Origin: Planctomycetaceae bacterium
GTDB lineage: Bacteria > Planctomycetota > Phycisphaerae > UBA1845 > UTPLA1
Assembly: GCA_011525745.1 (NCBI GenBank)
Contig: WYBU01000077.1
Coordinates: forward strand, 1-56,836
Direction of reading: 5' to 3'
DNA length: 56,836 nt
The number at the start of each line of letters is the position of its first letter. Positions within the stretch are counted from its first letter, which is position 1. The notes below the pieces were generated by a model. The model was not told the DNA's origin. It saw only the letters and a list, made by a program, of their open reading frames with translations, and searched no databases. Shown here piece after piece: positions 17,827 to 25,415 of the stretch. The position numbers and the translations under genes were made by a program.

Positions 17827-18677
17827 ACGCGCACCTCCGTCGGAATTGCTGCGCCCAAAGCATCCGCCGTACGTTCCGCTGCGCGGACCGGTTCCGCCCC
17901 GGCCAATTCCATCGCCAACAACGCCGCCCCGTATGCCCCGGCCAATTGTGGCAACGGCGGCAACAGCAGCGGCGCGCCGAAAATCTCCTCCAGCGCCCGC
18001 ACCATCGCCCGGCAATGAGCCACGACGCCGCCGGTTGCGGCCAGGGGACCGTCGCGCACCGCGGACATCTCGAACACGCGCGCAGCGATGGAGCGGAACA
18101 GCCCCATCGAAATGTCCTGCCGCGGCTCGCCGGCCTTGATGCGCTCGATGACTTCGGTGCCGGTAAACACGGTGCAGTAGCTGTTGAGCACCGTGCGCGC
18201 GGTGGAGGTCATCGCCAGTTCGTCGATTGCCGTCAGCGGCAAACCCAGTCGCACGGCGACCGATTCGAGAAACGTGCCTGTTCCGGCGGCGCATTTGCTG
18301 TTCATGCGATAGTCGATCAGCTCACCGCGCCCGTCGATCCAGACAACCTTCGTATCCTGCCCGCCGATGTCGACGATGCCGCGCACCTGCGGATACCACT
18401 GCCGCGCCCCACGAGCGTGGCAGGTGATCTCGGTCACCTGCCGATCGGCGCCGCGCACGTTCTTGCGTCCATAGCCGGTCGAAACGCAATACGCGACCGT
18501 GCGCCGGGCGAGCGGAACGCCGGCCATCGCGCGGGCCAGCGCCTCCGCGGCGGCCTCGGCGTAGTCGAATCCGGACGGCACGACGGCCTGGCCGAGCATG
18601 TCGCCGGCGACGTCGAGCACGACGCACTTCGTGGCCGACGAACCGGCATCGATGCCGACGTAGCGACCGCGACTCAT
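17823..18677 (-). CDS. 2-hydroxyacyl-CoA dehydratase activase (BadF/BcrA family), second copy
   Basis: 284 residues from ATG 18677. All canonical activase motifs are present: DAGSSATK (residues 9-16), GYGRKNVRG, DIGGQDTKVV (about 100), NSKCAAGTGTFLE (cluster Cys), SYCTVFTGTE (second cluster Cys) and TGGVVAHCRAM. Its start overlaps the stop of the dehydratase-like gene (ATGA) and its stop overlaps the GTG of the fusion gene (GTGA), so three genes are translationally coupled. It is presumably a homodimeric, [4Fe-4S]-bridged ATPase that reduces the 18674-19951 protein rather than BcrBC, since BcrBC has its own A/D pair. Confidence 0.8.
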   Translation of the reverse strand: MSRGRYVGIDAGSSATKCVVLDVAGDMLGQAVVPSGFDYAEAAAEALARAMAGVPLARRTVAYCVSTGYGRKNVRGADRQVTEITCHARGARQWYPQVRGIVDIGGQDTKVVWIDGRGELIDYRMNSKCAAGTGTFLESVAVRLGLPLTAIDELAMTSTARTVLNSYCTVFTGTEVIERIKAGEPRQDISMGLFRSIAARVFEMSAVRDGPLAATGGVVAHCRAMVRALEEIFGAPLLLPPLPQLAGAYGAALLAMELAGAEPVRAAERTADALGAAIPTEVRV

Positions 18678-19951
18678 GGGGCCACCTCCTCGACGAGCGC
18701 GGCGCAAGCCGGACGCCGGCGGGCCTCGAGCTGCTCGACGAAGGCTTCGAGATTGGTCATGGTCTGGGCCGTCGAGAAGAACCGCTGATCGCTCAGATCG
18801 CCGTCGATGACGAGCACGGCCAGGCCGCATCGATCGCGCAGGCGCTGCGCCATGCCGAAGCGAGAGTTCGTGTTGTTGGGACAGGTCCGCGCGTTGTGAA
18901 AGATGATGCCGTCCAGCTCGTAGCGGCGCATCATCTCGAGCAGAAACGCCTGTTTGGTCGCCTCGTCGCGATTGATGAAGATCGAAATGCTCGTGCGCGC
19001 CATCCACTCCAGCGGATCGCCCCCGTCGTATTCGTCGAACGCCCACGAGTTGCAGTAGGTGCTTGCCGCCACCGACACGCCCAGATCGAAGCACTTCTCC
19101 GACAAGTCGCGCACGCGCGGCCAGACCGGCATTCCTTCCCAATAGACGCGAAAACGCTCTTTCGGCACCGCGCCGACGCCCTGCGCGACGCGATCGTGCA
19201 TCTCGGCCAGCAACTCGCGGTAATACGCCACCGCCGCCGGCGAACCGCGCATCAGAATCACCGGCGCCATGTGGATCAGCCCGTCCCAGAACGACAGCGT
19301 CGCCGGGCGCGCGCCGGCCGTTTCGAGCACGCGCCGCCACAGCGTGCTCGCCTGGCTCGACCGCGCCACGGTCTCTTCGAGCTTGCCCGGGGCCAGCTTC
19401 AGGCCGAATTGCGATTCGATGCGCTCGATCAGCCCCGCCAGCTCGCCGCGGACGAAAGCGACGTGTGCGGGCGTTACGTCGCCCAGGTGTGTCGGCGGGC
19501 AAACGCCCAGTACCGGCGCGTCGTGGCGGCGGCCGAAAAAGTTGAACCAGTCCTGCACTTCGCGGCATTGATTGGTGCTATAGACCAGCAGGTCGGGCTT
19601 CGGCGGGCCGCCGACGCCGTAGGCGTCCTGGAGCGGGCTGACGCCCCGGATGGCCGCGCCGATGTCGCTGTTCATGTAAGAACAGCTTTCAGCGCAGTAG
19701 CCGGCGCTGACGGCGTAGGGAATGAGCTGGTGGCTGATCTTCTTTGCGCCGAGCAGCGCTCCGTGGTTTTCGGGAAAATAAGTCGCGAAACCGAACGCGA
19801 CGAGGATCTCACACGGTCCCACCGACGTACACCACGCCACGCGCCGCGCCGGATCGCGCGCGGCTTCGTCGAGATCAAGAAAATAGTCGCGCATCAGCGT
19901 CTTGAGACGCTGGGCCGCTTGAATCTCGATTCGTTTGGCCGTACCGCTCAT
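18674..19951 (-). CDS. single-subunit 2-hydroxyacyl-CoA dehydratase/BcrC-HgdB family protein
   Basis: 425 residues from ATG 19951. The 2-hydroxyacyl-CoA dehydratase family is recognisable in VAWCTSVGPCEILVAFGFAT, YAVSAGYCAESCSYMNSDIG, LVYSTNQCREVQDWF, LGVCPPTHLGD, ASTYCNSWAFDEYD and HNARTCPNNTNSRFGMAQRL, which supply many conserved Cys residues. Only one such subunit sits beside its activase, unlike the two-subunit benzoyl-CoA reductase in the same operon. Single-subunit-plus-activase pairs occur in the double-cubane cluster proteins and the YjiM/YjiL group (family knowledge), so this may be a low-potential ATP-driven reductase or dehydratase with an unknown substrate. Stop and next start overlap (ATGA). 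Confidence 0.75.
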   Translation of the reverse strand: MSGTAKRIEIQAAQRLKTLMRDYFLDLDEAARDPARRVAWCTSVGPCEILVAFGFATYFPENHGALLGAKKISHQLIPYAVSAGYCAESCSYMNSDIGAAIRGVSPLQDAYGVGGPPKPDLLVYSTNQCREVQDWFNFFGRRHDAPVLGVCPPTHLGDVTPAHVAFVRGELAGLIERIESQFGLKLAPGKLEETVARSSQASTLWRRVLETAGARPATLSFWDGLIHMAPVILMRGSPAAVAYYRELLAEMHDRVAQGVGAVPKERFRVYWEGMPVWPRVRDLSEKCFDLGVSVAASTYCNSWAFDEYDGGDPLEWMARTSISIFINRDEATKQAFLLEMMRRYELDGIIFHNARTCPNNTNSRFGMAQRLRDRCGLAVLVIDGDLSDQRFFSTAQTMTNLEAFVEQLEARRRPACAALVEEVAP

Positions 19952-20137
19952 CTGGCAACCCTCAGAGTCACCGCGCGACCCACCGCGCGGCGCCATCTGT
20001 ACTCAGTATCCGCCTCTCCGCTTTCAGCCACCTGCCTTCAGCCGCCAACCCCTGTCTGCGTGTCTCAACCTCATCAGCCTCCGATCCCGGCTGACGGCTC
20101 CAACCGCACGGGCGAACGCAAGGCGCCGTACGGTCCA

Positions 20138-20539
20138 TCAGCCTTTCGCGCACTCTCTCAAGCGAACGTCTACCTGACAGATGTGCGCGCGAAGCCAACT
20201 TTCCGCCGTCGAGTGAAACTCGCGCAGCAATGGCTCGCTCGGGCCTTCCTCACGAAGCCGTTCCTGAAACGCAGCGATCGTTTCGAGGAAGCCGGCATGG
20301 GCAGTCTCGTTGTCACGGGCTGCCGAACACCTCCGACGGCTCATGCACTGCTCCTCGCACGCAAAGTGATTTATTGTGTCGTCGACGATTTGTGCAAGCA
20401 GGTTCAGCACCGCGGTGCTTTCAAACGCTCGCTTGGCCAGCAGGTCCTCGAGGCTGTTCATGGCATCAAAGATGACCCGGTGCTGCTGGTCCACTTGAAC
20501 GCAGCCGGTGACGTATTCGTCGCCCCAATTCAATGGCAT
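20138..20539 (-). CDS. hemerythrin-like protein
   Basis: About 133 residues from ATG 20539 (MPLNWGDEYVTG) with GGGAG upstream; a longer start at 20572 is possible. Bacteriohemerythrin di-iron motifs are visible: VDQQHRVIFDAMNSLEDLL (His), INHFACEEQCM (His and Glu), ETAHAGFLETI (His) and WLRAHICQVDVRL (His, Asp). The usual H-x3-H of the third helix is reduced to a single His, so full iron binding should be checked. Non-heme di-iron hemerythrins bind O2 or NO. Within an operon for O2-sensitive ATP-dependent reductases, an oxygen-scavenging or sensing role is plausible (inference). Confidence 0.7.
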   Translation of the reverse strand: MPLNWGDEYVTGCVQVDQQHRVIFDAMNSLEDLLAKRAFESTAVLNLLAQIVDDTINHFACEEQCMSRRRCSAARDNETAHAGFLETIAAFQERLREEGPSEPLLREFHSTAESWLRAHICQVDVRLRECAKG

Positions 20540-20568
20540 GCGCGTCTCCCGTCTATCAGCTTTCGGCT

Positions 20569-21591
20569 TCACGGCGCCACGATCGACCTCAGCGACTGCC
20601 CTTCCTTCATCACCTCAAAGGCTTTTCCGATCTCGTCCAGCCGAAACCGATGCGTGACCTGCCGTTTCAGATCGATGCGCCCCTGCTCGACCAGGCGAAG
20701 CAGCGGCACGTAGTCGCACGGCCGGCAGCCGAGCGAACCGAGCACCTCGATTTCCTTGAACATGATCTTGCCTGCGACAATGGAAATGGCTTCGTGCGTG
20801 TAGCCCACGACCACCAGCCGGCCGCCGGTGCGGACGCACTCGAACGCCTCCTCGATGGTGCGCGGATTGCCGATGACTTCCATCGCGATGTCCGCCCCGC
20901 CGCCGGTCAGTTTGCGGACCTCTTTGCTGACGCGCTCGACTTTCGCGGCGTTGATCGTCGCCGCCGCGCCGAACTGCCGCGCCCATTCGAGCTTGCGTTC
21001 GCTGACATCCACCGCGATAACCCGCCCGCCGGCCGCCGTCGCAAGCTGCACGGCGTTGATTCCCACGCCGCCGCAGCCGAAGACGACGACCGAATCTCCC
21101 GGCTGCACGCGGGCGCGATTCTTCACCGCGTGAAACGGCGTGCTGACGGCGTCGGCGATGATGGCGGCTTCCTCAATCGGGATGGAGTCGGGCAAATGCA
21201 GCACGTCCTTGGCGGGCACGGCGACGTACTCGGCGTAGGCGCCGTCGAAGTGATTGCCCAGCATGCGCATGTCGGTGCAGATGTTCTCGCGACCGTGACG
21301 GCAGAACGCGCAACGGCCGCACGTCAGCACGGCCGGAATCAGCACGCGCTGGCCGGCCTTGAACGCCACGACGTCGGAACCGCACTCGGCCACGACGCCG
21401 GATGCCTCGTGGCCCAGGACGATCGGCGGCTTCTTGAACGTGGCGACGCCGTGCTCGATGTAGTGCAGATCGGTGTGGCAGACGCCGCAGGCTGCGACCT
21501 TGACGAGGATGTCGCCCGCGCCGATGCCCGGAACGGGAACGTCTTCGATCTTCAGGCCGACACCGGGGCCGTGAAAAACCGCAGCTTTCAT
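20569..21591 (-). CDS. had: 6-hydroxycyclohex-1-ene-1-carbonyl-CoA dehydrogenase (Zn alcohol dehydrogenase)
   Basis: 340 residues from ATG 21591 ([10 protein letters not shown]). Medium-chain zinc alcohol dehydrogenase: catalytic Zn ligands in CGVCHTDLH and GHEASGVV (residues about 37-63), structural Zn cysteines in [15 protein letters not shown] (about 90-105), NAD loop [13 protein letters not shown] (about 168-180). The family alone would not give the substrate. Position directly beside dch and oah is the basis for calling it Had, which oxidises the 6-hydroxy group formed by Dch. The next gene (dch) ends 13 bases upstream. Confidence 0.75.
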   Translation of the reverse strand: MKAAVFHGPGVGLKIEDVPVPGIGAGDILVKVAACGVCHTDLHYIEHGVATFKKPPIVLGHEASGVVAECGSDVVAFKAGQRVLIPAVLTCGRCAFCRHGRENICTDMRMLGNHFDGAYAEYVAVPAKDVLHLPDSIPIEEAAIIADAVSTPFHAVKNRARVQPGDSVVVFGCGGVGINAVQLATAAGGRVIAVDVSERKLEWARQFGAAATINAAKVERVSKEVRKLTGGGADIAMEVIGNPRTIEEAFECVRTGGRLVVVGYTHEAISIVAGKIMFKEIEVLGSLGCRPCDYVPLLRLVEQGRIDLKRQVTHRFRLDEIGKAFEVMKEGQSLRSIVAP

Positions 21592-21604
21592 GATGGACAC
21601 TCCC

Positions 21605-22375
21605 TCAGTCGTGCGTCCAATTCGGCTCGCGTTTCTCCAGAAACGCCGCGATTCCTTCATGCGCGTCGCGCAGCTTCATCAGTTCATTCAGGTACAACGA
21701 TTCGGCTCGCTCGAGATGCGACAGAATCTGTTCGCGCGCCGCGAGGAACACAGCCCGCTTCGCCAGGCGCATGACCGGTCGCGAAAGCTGCCGTACCTGG
21801 GCGACGTATGCGTCCACCGACGCATCGAACGACTCGTGAGAAAACACGCGATCAACCAGCCCCAGTCGCAGCGCCTCGTTCGCATCCACGGAGTTGCCGA
21901 GCACGTTCATCTCGATCGCGCGACCGAGTCCCATCCGCAACGGAAAAACCGAAGAAGCGACCGGCGGAAAGACGCCTACTTTCACCTCGGGTTGTCCGAA
22001 TTTGGCGCGCTCGCCGGCCAGTACGACGTCGCAGAAACAGGCCAGCTCACACCCGCCCCCCAGCGCCGCACCCTGCGCCGCGGCGATGGTCAGAACGTCG
22101 GTCGCCAGCAGCTTGCGGAAGATCCCGTGGAACTGCCGAATCATCTCTCCGACGCGATCGACGCTGTGGTCGGCCACGTCGACGCCGGCGCTGAACGCCT
22201 TGCCCACGGCGCGAAAGACAACCGCCCCCACACTCCGGTCGGCCAGCGACATTTCCATCGCCGTATTGATCTCAGCCATCATGGCCAGGTGGAGCACGTT
22301 CAGCGGCGGCCGGTTCAGCGTGATGCTGACGACGCCGTCGCTCGCCTGCACGTCAATGAACTCAAACTTCGCCAT
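21605..22375 (-). CDS. dch: cyclohexa-1,5-diene-1-carbonyl-CoA hydratase
   Basis: 256 residues from ATG 22375. Crotonase family with the signature I associate with Dch/BzdW/BamR: ITLNRPPLNVLHLAMMAEIN, FSAGVDVADHSVDRVGEMI, FHGIFRKLLATDVLTIAA, GAALGGGCELACFCDVVLA and AKFGQPEVKVGVFPPVA. It should add water to the dienoyl-CoA product of benzoyl-CoA reductase, giving 6-hydroxycyclohex-1-ene-1-carbonyl-CoA for Had. The combination with Had and Oah makes the assignment firm. Confidence 0.85.
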   Translation of the reverse strand: MAKFEFIDVQASDGVVSITLNRPPLNVLHLAMMAEINTAMEMSLADRSVGAVVFRAVGKAFSAGVDVADHSVDRVGEMIRQFHGIFRKLLATDVLTIAAAQGAALGGGCELACFCDVVLAGERAKFGQPEVKVGVFPPVASSVFPLRMGLGRAIEMNVLGNSVDANEALRLGLVDRVFSHESFDASVDAYVAQVRQLSRPVMRLAKRAVFLAAREQILSHLERAESLYLNELMKLRDAHEGIAAFLEKREPNWTHD

Positions 22376-22443
22376 GGTCTCTCCGCTTAGGCCGCGTGCA
22401 GAAATCACATAAACGAGTCACCGTCTTTCGCGGATGACGAAAC

Positions 22444-22520
22444 TCAACATGGCCAAGCCCTCGCGAGGCACGTTTCTCGGCGAAGTCGAGCGGCAACCGC
22501 GCCAGGGCTTGACCATGCCA
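22444..22520. repeat. REP-like long inverted repeat, copy 2
   Basis: The best-preserved copy. Left arm CATGGCCAAGCCCTCGCG (22448-22465) pairs with right arm CGCCAGGGCTTGACCATG (22500-22517) with two mismatches around a loop of about 34 bases. It lies between dch and the SDR gene. Other copies are at 4979-5078 and 47221-47293. Confidence 0.65.
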
Positions 22521-22579
22521 CGCGCCGAGCTTCACCACCTCCCGCTTTCGGCCTCAGACGTAAGGCATAAGGCCTTCCG

Positions 22580-23320
22580 CTACACGTACTGCCCCCCATC
22601 CACCTTCAACACCTGCCCCGTTATGAACCGCGCGCGATCGCCGCACAGAAACGCCACCGCCTCGGCCACATCCTCCGGCCGGCCCATGCGGCCGAGCAGG
22701 ATTTCGTCGAGCGATTCCTGCCGCGCCTTGTCCGGCATGGCCGCCACGGCCGGCGTATCGATCAACCCGGGAGCGACCGCGTTGACCGTGACGTTGAACC
22801 GCGCCACCTCGCGCGACAGCGCCTTGGTCAGTCCGATCACGCCCGCCTTGGCCGCCGAGTAGTTCGTCTGGCCGAACTTCCCGCGCAAGCCGTTGATGCT
22901 CGAGATATTCACGATGGCGCCCCAACCGGCCTGCCGCATCAGGGGCGTCGCGGCGCGGCTGACGTAGAACACGCCGCTGAGGTCGCAGTCGATCACTTCG
23001 CGCCACTGCTCGTCGGTCATCTTCCAGATCACTTGATCGCGAAAGACGCCGGCGGAGTTGACCAGCACTTCGATGCCGCCCAGCGCGGCGGCACACGCCT
23101 CGACCGCGGCATGCACCGCGGCGCTGTCGCGCACGTCACAGACGCGCGACCAGAAACGCCGACCATGGGACGCGACACGCTGGCCGACCGGCCGCGCATC
23201 CGCCCCTGCACCCACGTACAAGATTCCAACGTCGCAGCCGTCGCGCGCAAGCGTTTCGGCCACGCAACGACCGATGCCGCTGCTGCCGCCCGTCACCAGC
23301 GCCCGTCGGATGTCGCTCAT
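22580..23320 (-). CDS. short-chain dehydrogenase/reductase (3-oxoacyl-CoA/ACP reductase-like)
   Basis: 246 residues, classical SDR: cofactor loop VTGGSSGIG (residues 9-17), NSAGVF (about 85), catalytic Ser region IVNISSINGLRGKFG, YSAAKAG (Tyr-x3-Lys, about 152-156), VNAVAPGLIDTP, and C-terminal ITGQVLKVDGGQYV. It resembles PhaB/FabG-type acetoacetyl reductases. Its ATG (23318-23320) overlaps the oah stop as ATGA, so the two are co-translated. It could act on 3-oxo or 3-hydroxy intermediates; the substrate is not determinable. Confidence 0.8.
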   Translation of the reverse strand: MSDIRRALVTGGSSGIGRCVAETLARDGCDVGILYVGAGADARPVGQRVASHGRRFWSRVCDVRDSAAVHAAVEACAAALGGIEVLVNSAGVFRDQVIWKMTDEQWREVIDCDLSGVFYVSRAATPLMRQAGWGAIVNISSINGLRGKFGQTNYSAAKAGVIGLTKALSREVARFNVTVNAVAPGLIDTPAVAAMPDKARQESLDEILLGRMGRPEDVAEAVAFLCGDRARFITGQVLKVDGGQYV

Positions 23321-24480
23321 AAGCTCGTCACCACGGCGCGGGCCGATTCCGCCGCAGCGCCTACGGCGGCGCCGCACTTGCCGCAGAACGCAAACTCAGT
23401 CGGCAATCCTTTCGCCCCGCACGCAGGGCACGTGCCGGCGTAGGGTCCCCACAGGAATTCGCTCGATCCGCCCTCGGCCGCGCGACGGCGCAGGCCGGCG
23501 TAGTCGGCCTTTCGTTTCTCGACAAACGCGCTCATGCCTTCGTGCGGCTCGAGGCTCGTGTAGTGAATCGACAGCCAGTCACGCGCGTGGCCGACCGTGG
23601 AATGCCAGGCCAGGTCCTTCCAGAAATTCACCTGCGCCTTGGTGTAGCGGGTGCACTCGAAGAACTTCTCGACGATCTGCCGGCACAGGTCGTCAACGAT
23701 CGAGTCCAACAGCGAAAAGTCGAGGCTGTAACCGTCCCTGTTCTTCAGAGCGGCGGCGATTTCTTCGGGTGTCGCCCGCGAGGCAAACGGATCTTCCCAC
23801 GGATCGGTGTTCCAGTCGGCCAGATAGGTGCGGCCGCCCGTAAAGCTGGTACAGAACCGACCATCCGAGCGCCGCACGGTGGGAATGACGACGTTCACAA
23901 GTCCCATGCCCAGCGCGGTAAAAGCCGGGTAGCGCCGATTGAGAAACAGCATCGCCCGCGCCCGCCGGTCGCCGACGTGCAGCGGCAACCACTGTGTGGC
24001 GCCGCCGCACGCGACCGATCCCACCCCGGTCCCGACCTGGCCCAACCAGGAATGCTCGCCCATCACCGCCAGATCACAGGCGAGCTGGCTTTCGTTGCCG
24101 CCGCCGACGGCCATGCCGTTGAGCCGCGCAATGACCGGCTTGGCGCAGTTCGTGATGGACTCCAGATAGGCCTTGAAGCAGCACATGTACTTCCAGTAAT
24201 CGCGCGGCGTCGTGGTGTAGTGCTGCTGATACTCCTTGACGTCGCCGCCGGTGCAGAAGGCGTGCTGGCCGCTGCCGGTGAAGACGACTGCGGCGATGCG
24301 GTCATCCCACGAGGCGTCCTGAAAGGCGGCGGTAAGCTCCTGCAAAGCGCGCGTGCTGTAGGCGTTGTAATTCTGCGGTCGATCGATCGTGATCCGGGCG
24401 ACCCAGTCCGCCTTCTCGTAGCGAACTTCCTTCAGACCCAGCTTCTCAGGAGGCTGAACGGGAAAGAGGCTGACAGGCAT
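23317..24480 (-). CDS. oah: 6-oxocyclohex-1-ene-1-carbonyl-CoA hydrolase (ring-opening), with C-terminal zinc ribbon
   Basis: 387 residues, crotonase family. WVARITIDRPQNYNAYSTRA, FTGSGQHAFCTGGDVKEY, KPVIARLNGMAVGGGNESQL, GEHSWLGQVGTGVGSV and KAQVNFWKDLAWHSTVGHA are features of the Oah/BamA/BzdY group. It hydrolyses the ring and hydrates the double bond to give 3-hydroxypimelyl-CoA. The last 35 residues add a C-x2-C...C-x2-C motif (CPACGAKGLPTEFAFCGKCG) that looks like a zinc ribbon. First gene of the minus-strand operon: AAGGAG lies before ATG 24480, and the promoter and TetR-type operator lie at 24528-24586. Confidence 0.88.
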   Translation of the reverse strand: MPVSLFPVQPPEKLGLKEVRYEKADWVARITIDRPQNYNAYSTRALQELTAAFQDASWDDRIAAVVFTGSGQHAFCTGGDVKEYQQHYTTTPRDYWKYMCCFKAYLESITNCAKPVIARLNGMAVGGGNESQLACDLAVMGEHSWLGQVGTGVGSVACGGATQWLPLHVGDRRARAMLFLNRRYPAFTALGMGLVNVVIPTVRRSDGRFCTSFTGGRTYLADWNTDPWEDPFASRATPEEIAAALKNRDGYSLDFSLLDSIVDDLCRQIVEKFFECTRYTKAQVNFWKDLAWHSTVGHARDWLSIHYTSLEPHEGMSAFVEKRKADYAGLRRRAAEGGSSEFLWGPYAGTCPACGAKGLPTEFAFCGKCGAAVGAAAESARAVVTSL

Positions 24481-24527
24481 CAGGCCGCTCCTTCAGCAGG
24501 AGGTTGACTTCGACCGATCAGTATGTC

Positions 24528-24543
24528 GAACGAACGTTCGTTC
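24528..24543. promoter_or_regulatory. perfect 16-bp palindrome, probable TetR-family operator
   Basis: GAACGAACGTTCGTTC is its own reverse complement. It starts about 14 bases downstream of a -10-like box for oah, where a bound repressor would block transcription. A shorter copy of its core (CGAACGTTCG) lies at 24699-24708 at the start of the divergent TetR gene. Confidence 0.7.
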
Positions 24544-24556
24544 TAATTCAACCGAC

Positions 24557-24586
24557 AGTATGATCGGAATGTCACAAGCGTGTCAA
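24557..24586 (-). promoter_or_regulatory. promoter-like sequence for the oah operon
   Basis: Reading leftwards, TTGACA (24581-24586) is followed after 18 bases by CATACT (24557-24562). The -35 is a perfect sigma-70 consensus; the -10 matches 4 of 6. The 16-bp palindrome follows immediately. Confidence 0.6.
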
Positions 24587-24607
24587 GCCGAAAATATCAT
24601 TTTTTTC

Positions 24608-24613
24608 TTGACA
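24608..24613 (+). promoter_or_regulatory. possible -35 element for the TetR gene
   Basis: TTGACA at 24608-24613 in an A/T-rich stretch 41 bases before the regulator's ATG. No -10 at normal spacing is convincing (TATACG at 24636 is 22 bases away), so this is tentative. Confidence 0.3.
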
Positions 24614-24653
24614 TAGCCATTATTCTAGGCCAAGCTATACGATCGTCCGGTCG

Positions 24654-25367
24654 ATGAATACCACAATCGGCACCGAAATGGTACAGATAGAATCAAAACG
24701 AACGTTCGATCAACCACCTGCCGCTGCTCAAACCGCGCCGAACGAAGGCCGGGGCGATTTTGACGCACGCCTGAATCGCATCCTCAATGCCGCCACCGCC
24801 GTCATCGCCCGCGTCGGCTACGAGAAGGCCTCGATGCGGATGGTTGCCAAGGAGGCCGGCGTCAGCCTGGCCGGCATCTATCACTACTTCGACAGCAAAG
24901 AGAAGATGCTCTTTCTCATCCAGTTCCGCAGCTTCAACGCGCTGCTCAACGGCCTGCGCGAGAAGCTGCACCACGTCGCCGATCCCGTCGAACAACTGCG
25001 GCTCATGGTCCGCAGTCACACGAACTACTTCGTCGCCAACATGGCCGCGCTGAAGGTCTGCTCGCACGAACTCGATTCGCTGTCCGGCGACGCCTACGCC
25101 GAGACGTTGGCCATCCGCCGACAGTACTACGACCTCACGCGCGGCATCATCGACCGCGTCTTCGAGAAATACGCGCCGAACAGTCCCGCGGACCGTCATG
25201 TCGCGACCATGTGCCTCTTTGGTGCGCTGAACTGGCTGTATCGCTGGTACGACCCGAAGCGCGGCCGGTCGCCCAACGTGCTGGCCAATCAGATCGCCAC
25301 GCAATTCCTTCAGGGCATCCTGGGCGTGTCGCCGCCGGAAGAACCGTCGCCGCCGCCGCCGGCCTGA
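24654..25367 (+). CDS. TetR-family transcriptional regulator
   Basis: 237 residues. The N-terminal 35 or so residues are unstructured-looking and the TetR helix-turn-helix follows: RILNAATAVIARVGYEKASM, then VAKEAGVSLAGIYHYFDSKEKMLF. The C-terminal ligand domain has SHTNYFVANMAALKVCSHEL and FGALNWLYRWYDPKRG, resembling TetR regulators of acyl-CoA catabolism (KstR2/FadR-like), so an aromatic or alicyclic CoA thioester is a plausible effector. It is divergent from oah and upstream of the Mo-enzyme operon. Start ATG 24654 lacks a clear ribosome site; ATG 24678 is an alternative. A CGAACGTTCG site inside the first codons suggests autoregulation. Confidence 0.85.
   Translation: MNTTIGTEMVQIESKRTFDQPPAAAQTAPNEGRGDFDARLNRILNAATAVIARVGYEKASMRMVAKEAGVSLAGIYHYFDSKEKMLFLIQFRSFNALLNGLREKLHHVADPVEQLRLMVRSHTNYFVANMAALKVCSHELDSLSGDAYAETLAIRRQYYDLTRGIIDRVFEKYAPNSPADRHVATMCLFGALNWLYRWYDPKRGRSPNVLANQIATQFLQGILGVSPPEEPSPPPPA
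24699..24708. promoter_or_regulatory. second operator-like CGAACGTTCG site
   Basis: A 10-bp perfect palindrome equal to the core of the 24528-24543 site. It lies in the 5' end of the regulator's coding sequence (or its leader, if translation starts later), and could serve for autorepression. Confidence 0.4.
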
Positions 25368-25415
25368 GCGGCGTGGCGTCGCCGCAGTCCCGAAGCGGCA
25401 AACGGAGATACAAGC

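Noticed and set aside
17827..18294. N-terminal extension of the three-domain fusion protein
   Set aside because: It is the activase gene read in the wrong frame; the GTGA overlap gives a natural start at 17826.
18678..19568. N-terminal extension of the second activase
   Set aside because: It reads through the dehydratase-like gene out of frame; ATG 18677 with MSRGRYVGIDAG is the family start.
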